This document shows, piece after piece, positions 35,382 to 37,500 of a DNA stretch of 37,500 nucleotides; positions within the stretch are counted from its first letter, which is position 1; every line of letters starts with the position of its first letter. Origin of the DNA: Actinobacteria bacterium QS_8_72_14 (GTDB taxonomy: Bacteria > Actinomycetota > Nitriliruptoria > Euzebyales > Egibacteraceae). The notes below the pieces were generated by a model. The model was not told where the DNA came from. It worked only from the letters and a program-made list of their open reading frames with translations, and ran no database searches. The stretch is from assembly GCA_003021615.1 (NCBI GenBank), contig PXPH01000060.1, forward strand, positions 18,229-55,728. Reading direction: 5' to 3'. The translations under genes and the position numbers were made by a program.

Positions 35382-36332
35382 ATGAGCGCCACCGGCGGCG
35401 TCGAGCCGTTGACCGAGGGGCTGTCCGCGGTCGACACGCGAACGGCGGGGATGAGCAAGGTCACCGCCGGCTATTTGATCGCGGCCCCGCGACCCACCCT
35501 GATCGAGTGCGGCCCGGCCAAGTCGATCGACAACGTCATCGAGTCCCTGTGGGCCGTGGGCATGGACCCGGCCGACCTGGCCTATCTGGTGCTGACCCAC
35601 GTGCATCTCGATCATGCCGGCGGGGCTGGCGACCTGCTGGGCGCTTTTCCGTCGGCGCGCGTCATCGTCAGCGAGCTGGGAGCCCGTCACCTGGTGGATC
35701 CCAGCCGGCTGAACCGCAGCGCCCGCCAGGTCTACGGAGACTTTCACGACGAGGTCTACGGCGATTGCACACCCATCGCGGCTGAGCGGGTGCGCGGAGT
35801 GGAAGACGGCGAGTGGCTGGAGCTCGGCGGGGGCCATCGACTGCAGCTGCTGTACACCCCGGGTCACGCCAAGCACCACATCAGCGCCTTCGACCCCGAC
35901 CGCGGCGCGCTGTTCGTCGGCGACTCGGTGGGGGTCAAAATGCCGGGGATGAGCACCATCCGGCCGGCGACACCGCCGCCCGACTTCGACCTCGCGCTGG
36001 CTCAGCGCACCCTGACCCGCTACCGCGAGCTGCACCCCGACACCGTCTATCTCGCGCACTACGGCCCCGTGGGCCCGCCACGCGAGGCGCTGGCCGAGGC
36101 CGCCGAGCGCCTCGCCCGGTGGGCGGAGACGGCCGAGGCGGCGTGGCAGGAGCACGACGAGCTCGAGCACGTCGCCGAGACGCTGGCCCAGCGTTTTGCT
36201 GACGAAGTCCGTCCGTCCGACGATGATCCCGACGCGGTCCAGCGCGTCGAGTTGCTCAGCGGCATCCGCTCCAACGCCATGGGCCTGCTGCGCTACTTCC
36301 GCCTGCGCGAGGAGGGCCGCACCGCCGGGTGA
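35382..36332 (+). CDS. MBL-fold metallo-hydrolase
   Basis: This 316-residue protein is of the metallo-beta-lactamase superfamily. The metal-binding motif HVHLDHAGG is near residue 75. Further ligands are likely in YTPGHAKHHIS, FVGDSVGVKMPG and YLAHYGPVG, giving a complete di-metal site. The C-terminal helical extension of about 100 residues (REALAEAAERLARWAETAEA) is of the type seen in hydrolases of unknown substrate. ATG at 35382 follows a CGGCG and is chosen because the fold begins soon after. It is divergent from the TPR gene. The substrate (lactone, thioester, nucleotide) is not determined. Confidence 0.93.
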   Translation: MSATGGVEPLTEGLSAVDTRTAGMSKVTAGYLIAAPRPTLIECGPAKSIDNVIESLWAVGMDPADLAYLVLTHVHLDHAGGAGDLLGAFPSARVIVSELGARHLVDPSRLNRSARQVYGDFHDEVYGDCTPIAAERVRGVEDGEWLELGGGHRLQLLYTPGHAKHHISAFDPDRGALFVGDSVGVKMPGMSTIRPATPPPDFDLALAQRTLTRYRELHPDTVYLAHYGPVGPPREALAEAAERLARWAETAEAAWQEHDELEHVAETLAQRFADEVRPSDDDPDAVQRVELLSGIRSNAMGLLRYFRLREEGRTAG

Positions 36333-36415
36333 GTCCGCTCGCCTCGCTGTTGTGGGCGCCCGTCGCGAGGTGGCGCGGCCAGTTCTGTTGCTGTGGGGGT
36401 GGGCGCGTGTGCTGG

Positions 36416-37044
36416 CTAGTGGGTGTTGTTGTTGGTGTGGAGGTTGGCGAGTTGGTCGGCGGCGTCGAGGTAGTCGGGTTGGATGGTGGTGATGGCTTGC
36501 AGGAGTTTGGGGGTGGCGGTGTGGGGTTGGCCGCCGGCGCGTTCGAGGATTTCGCGGGCGCGGAGGGTGTCGCCGGTGTCTGCCAGGGCGGCGGCGTGGA
36601 CGATTTTGGCTTCTAGGCGGCGTTGTTGGTCGATGTCGTCGCCCATGGCTTCGACGAGTTCGCGGATGCGTTGGGGGTGTCCGGTGGCGCGCAGGCTGTC
36701 GGCCAGCAGGTGGTTGTGGTCTTGGCGGCCGCTGATGCGCCGGTAGGTGTGTAGTTCGCGGGCGGCGGTGTGGTAGTCGCCGGTGCGGTAGGCGTGGACG
36801 CCGAGGGCTTCGCGCACGGTTGTTGAGCGGGGGGCGACGTGTTTGGCCCAGGACAGCAGGGCGGTGGCCTGGTCGGGGTCGTGATCAGCCGTTTGGGCGG
36901 CGTGGCTGACGGCTCGGGCGACTTGAGCCCGTGGGCGGTGGCGGCGTCGATGTCGCGCCAGGCGGCGCGTGGCAGCCGCGGGGCGTTGCCGGGGATGGCC
37001 GCTGGGGGGCTGTTGGCGGTGTGCTGGCTGTGGTGGCCTGCCAC
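36416..37044 (-). pseudogene. TPR-like protein, reading frame interrupted
   Basis: GTG at 37044 has AAGGAGG four bases upstream, an excellent site. The first frame reads PRLPRAAWRDIDAATAHGL, then leaves frame near 36925. A second frame continues AQVARAVSHAAQTADHDPDQ, TALLSWAKHVAPRSTTVREA, LGVHAYRTGDYHTAARELHT, YRRISGR and so on to 36416. The helix pattern is that of tetratricopeptide-repeat proteins. The codon use differs from neighbours, with third positions almost always C rather than mixed C and G, which may point to foreign origin. The frame break could be a sequence error or a real mutation. It lies immediately downstream of the rRNA operon. Confidence 0.75.
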
Positions 37045-37082
37045 GTGGCCTCCTTTTTCAACGGGTGGCCTGGCTGGCCAGG

Positions 37083-37098
37083 CGCCCCCCGGGGGGCG
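37083..37098. repeat. 16-bp perfect GC palindrome
   Basis: CGCCCCCCGGGGGGCG is a perfect palindrome between the rRNA terminator and the TPR-like gene. It may be the base of an additional terminator hairpin or a chance GC dyad. Confidence 0.5.
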
Positions 37099-37105
37099 AA
37101 ATAGA

Positions 37106-37134
37106 GAACGGCCGCCCGCAGGGGGCGGCCGTTC
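37106..37134 (-). terminator. rRNA operon intrinsic terminator
   Basis: GAACGGCCGCCC (37106-37117) pairs perfectly with GGGCGGCCGTTC (37123-37134) over 12 base pairs around a five-base loop. On the minus strand it is followed by a T-rich stretch (TCTATTT) and lies just after the 5S rRNA. It is a convincing factor-independent terminator for the rrn transcript. Confidence 0.88.
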
Positions 37135-37143
37135 GAGTGGGTG

Positions 37144-37260
37144 TTTCGCGGTGTCCTACTCTCCCACAGGGTTGCCCCTGCAGTACCATCGGCGCTGAAG
37201 GGCTTAACTTCCGGGTTCGGGATGGATGCCGGGTGTTGCCCCTTCGCTGTGACCACGAAA
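37144..37260 (-). rRNA. 5S ribosomal RNA
   Basis: The minus strand reads TTTCGTGGTCACAGCGAAGG at the 5' side, with CATCCCGAACCCGGAAGTTA in the middle and GGGAGAGTAGGACACCGCGA at the 3' side. These are conserved 5S rRNA blocks, and the two ends pair. It follows the 23S gene in the usual order; the end positions are accurate to a few bases. Confidence 0.95.
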
Positions 37261-37315
37261 CGACGTGTGAAGTTGTGGTGTGTCTTTGAGCGCTTCATAG
37301 CGAGCGCGAGCATCA

Positions 37316-37500
37316 TGGTAAGTCCTCGGCCGATTAGTACCGGTCAGCTGAACCCATTGCTGAGCTTACACCTCCGGCCTATCAACCCTGTGGTCTGACA
37401 GGGGGCCTTACTCCCATGGCGGGACGGGAAACCTCGTCTTGGAGCGTGCTTCGCGCTTAGATGCCTTCAGCGCTTATCACTTCCGCACGTAGCAAACCGG
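37316..37500 (-). rRNA. 23S ribosomal RNA, 3' end only
   Basis: The minus strand ends with CTAATCGGCCGAGGACTTACC, the conserved 3' end of bacterial 23S rRNA. The remaining bases to the window edge match the last part of domain VI. The gene continues past the right edge. About 55 bases separate it from 5S. Confidence 0.95.

Overview
The window is very GC-rich, densely packed chromosomal DNA from a deep-branching actinobacterium. Start codons are often GTG and neighbouring genes often overlap by GTGA or ATGA. Two gene blocks match the order known from Mycobacterium tuberculosis. The first is gcvP, a MerR regulator, a DUF151 nuclease, a second MerR regulator, garA and gcvH (Rv1832 to Rv1826), followed by a pgsA-type gene. 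The second is tlyA, nadK, recN, pyrG, a Nudix hydrolase, xerD, scpA, scpB, rluB, cmk and der (Rv1694 to Rv1713). A Nitriliruptoria-like or similar early lineage is my guess; the sequence alone does not fix the taxon.

Layout. 1-1263: a PAP2 phosphatase cut by the window edge and a small membrane protein. 1295-4440: promoter, tandem glycine riboswitch and gcvP, on the plus strand. 4451-7808: a minus-strand ABC exporter operon with two ATPases and two permeases, placed between gcvP and its usual neighbours. 7859-11792: the MerR/DUF151/MerR/garA/gcvH/pgsA block, minus strand. 11931-12006: tRNA-Pro(GGG). 12249-12998: a membrane-anchored DNRLRE-like protein. 13005-22589: a long minus-strand run xerD-deoA-scpA-scpB-rluB-aroH-tyrA-aroA-cmk-der, covering chromosome segregation, aromatic amino acid synthesis, nucleotide metabolism and ribosome maturation. 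22594-25384: ald, a Nudix gene, a CsaA-like gene and a redoxin. 25604-26664: a TolB-like propeller protein on the plus strand. 26698-33924: pyrG, an M23-like membrane protein, recN, nadK, tlyA and two small genes, one with a histone-H1-like tail. 34030-36332: rhomboid protease, TPR protein and metallo-hydrolase. 36416-37044: a broken TPR gene. 37106-37500: rRNA terminator, 5S rRNA and the 3' end of 23S rRNA, minus strand.

The glycine cleavage system is represented by gcvP and gcvH; gcvT is not here. GarA, which in relatives controls 2-oxoglutarate metabolism, sits beside gcvH. aroA, tyrA and aroH form the end of the shikimate and tyrosine route, in one apparent transcript with scpA/scpB and cmk/der.

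The most unusual property is that about nine otherwise recognisable genes carry a short internal deletion or frameshift: one ABC permease, one ABC ATPase, aroA, rluB, scpA, xerD, the Nudix gene, the TolB-like gene and the terminal TPR gene. Several remove catalytic or binding segments of housekeeping enzymes. Sequence loss at GC-rich or repeated spots during sequencing or assembly is the simplest explanation; real degeneration cannot be excluded from the sequence. I found no CRISPR array, insertion sequence, prophage or recognisable new defence system. No stretch longer than about 300 bases lacks a gene.
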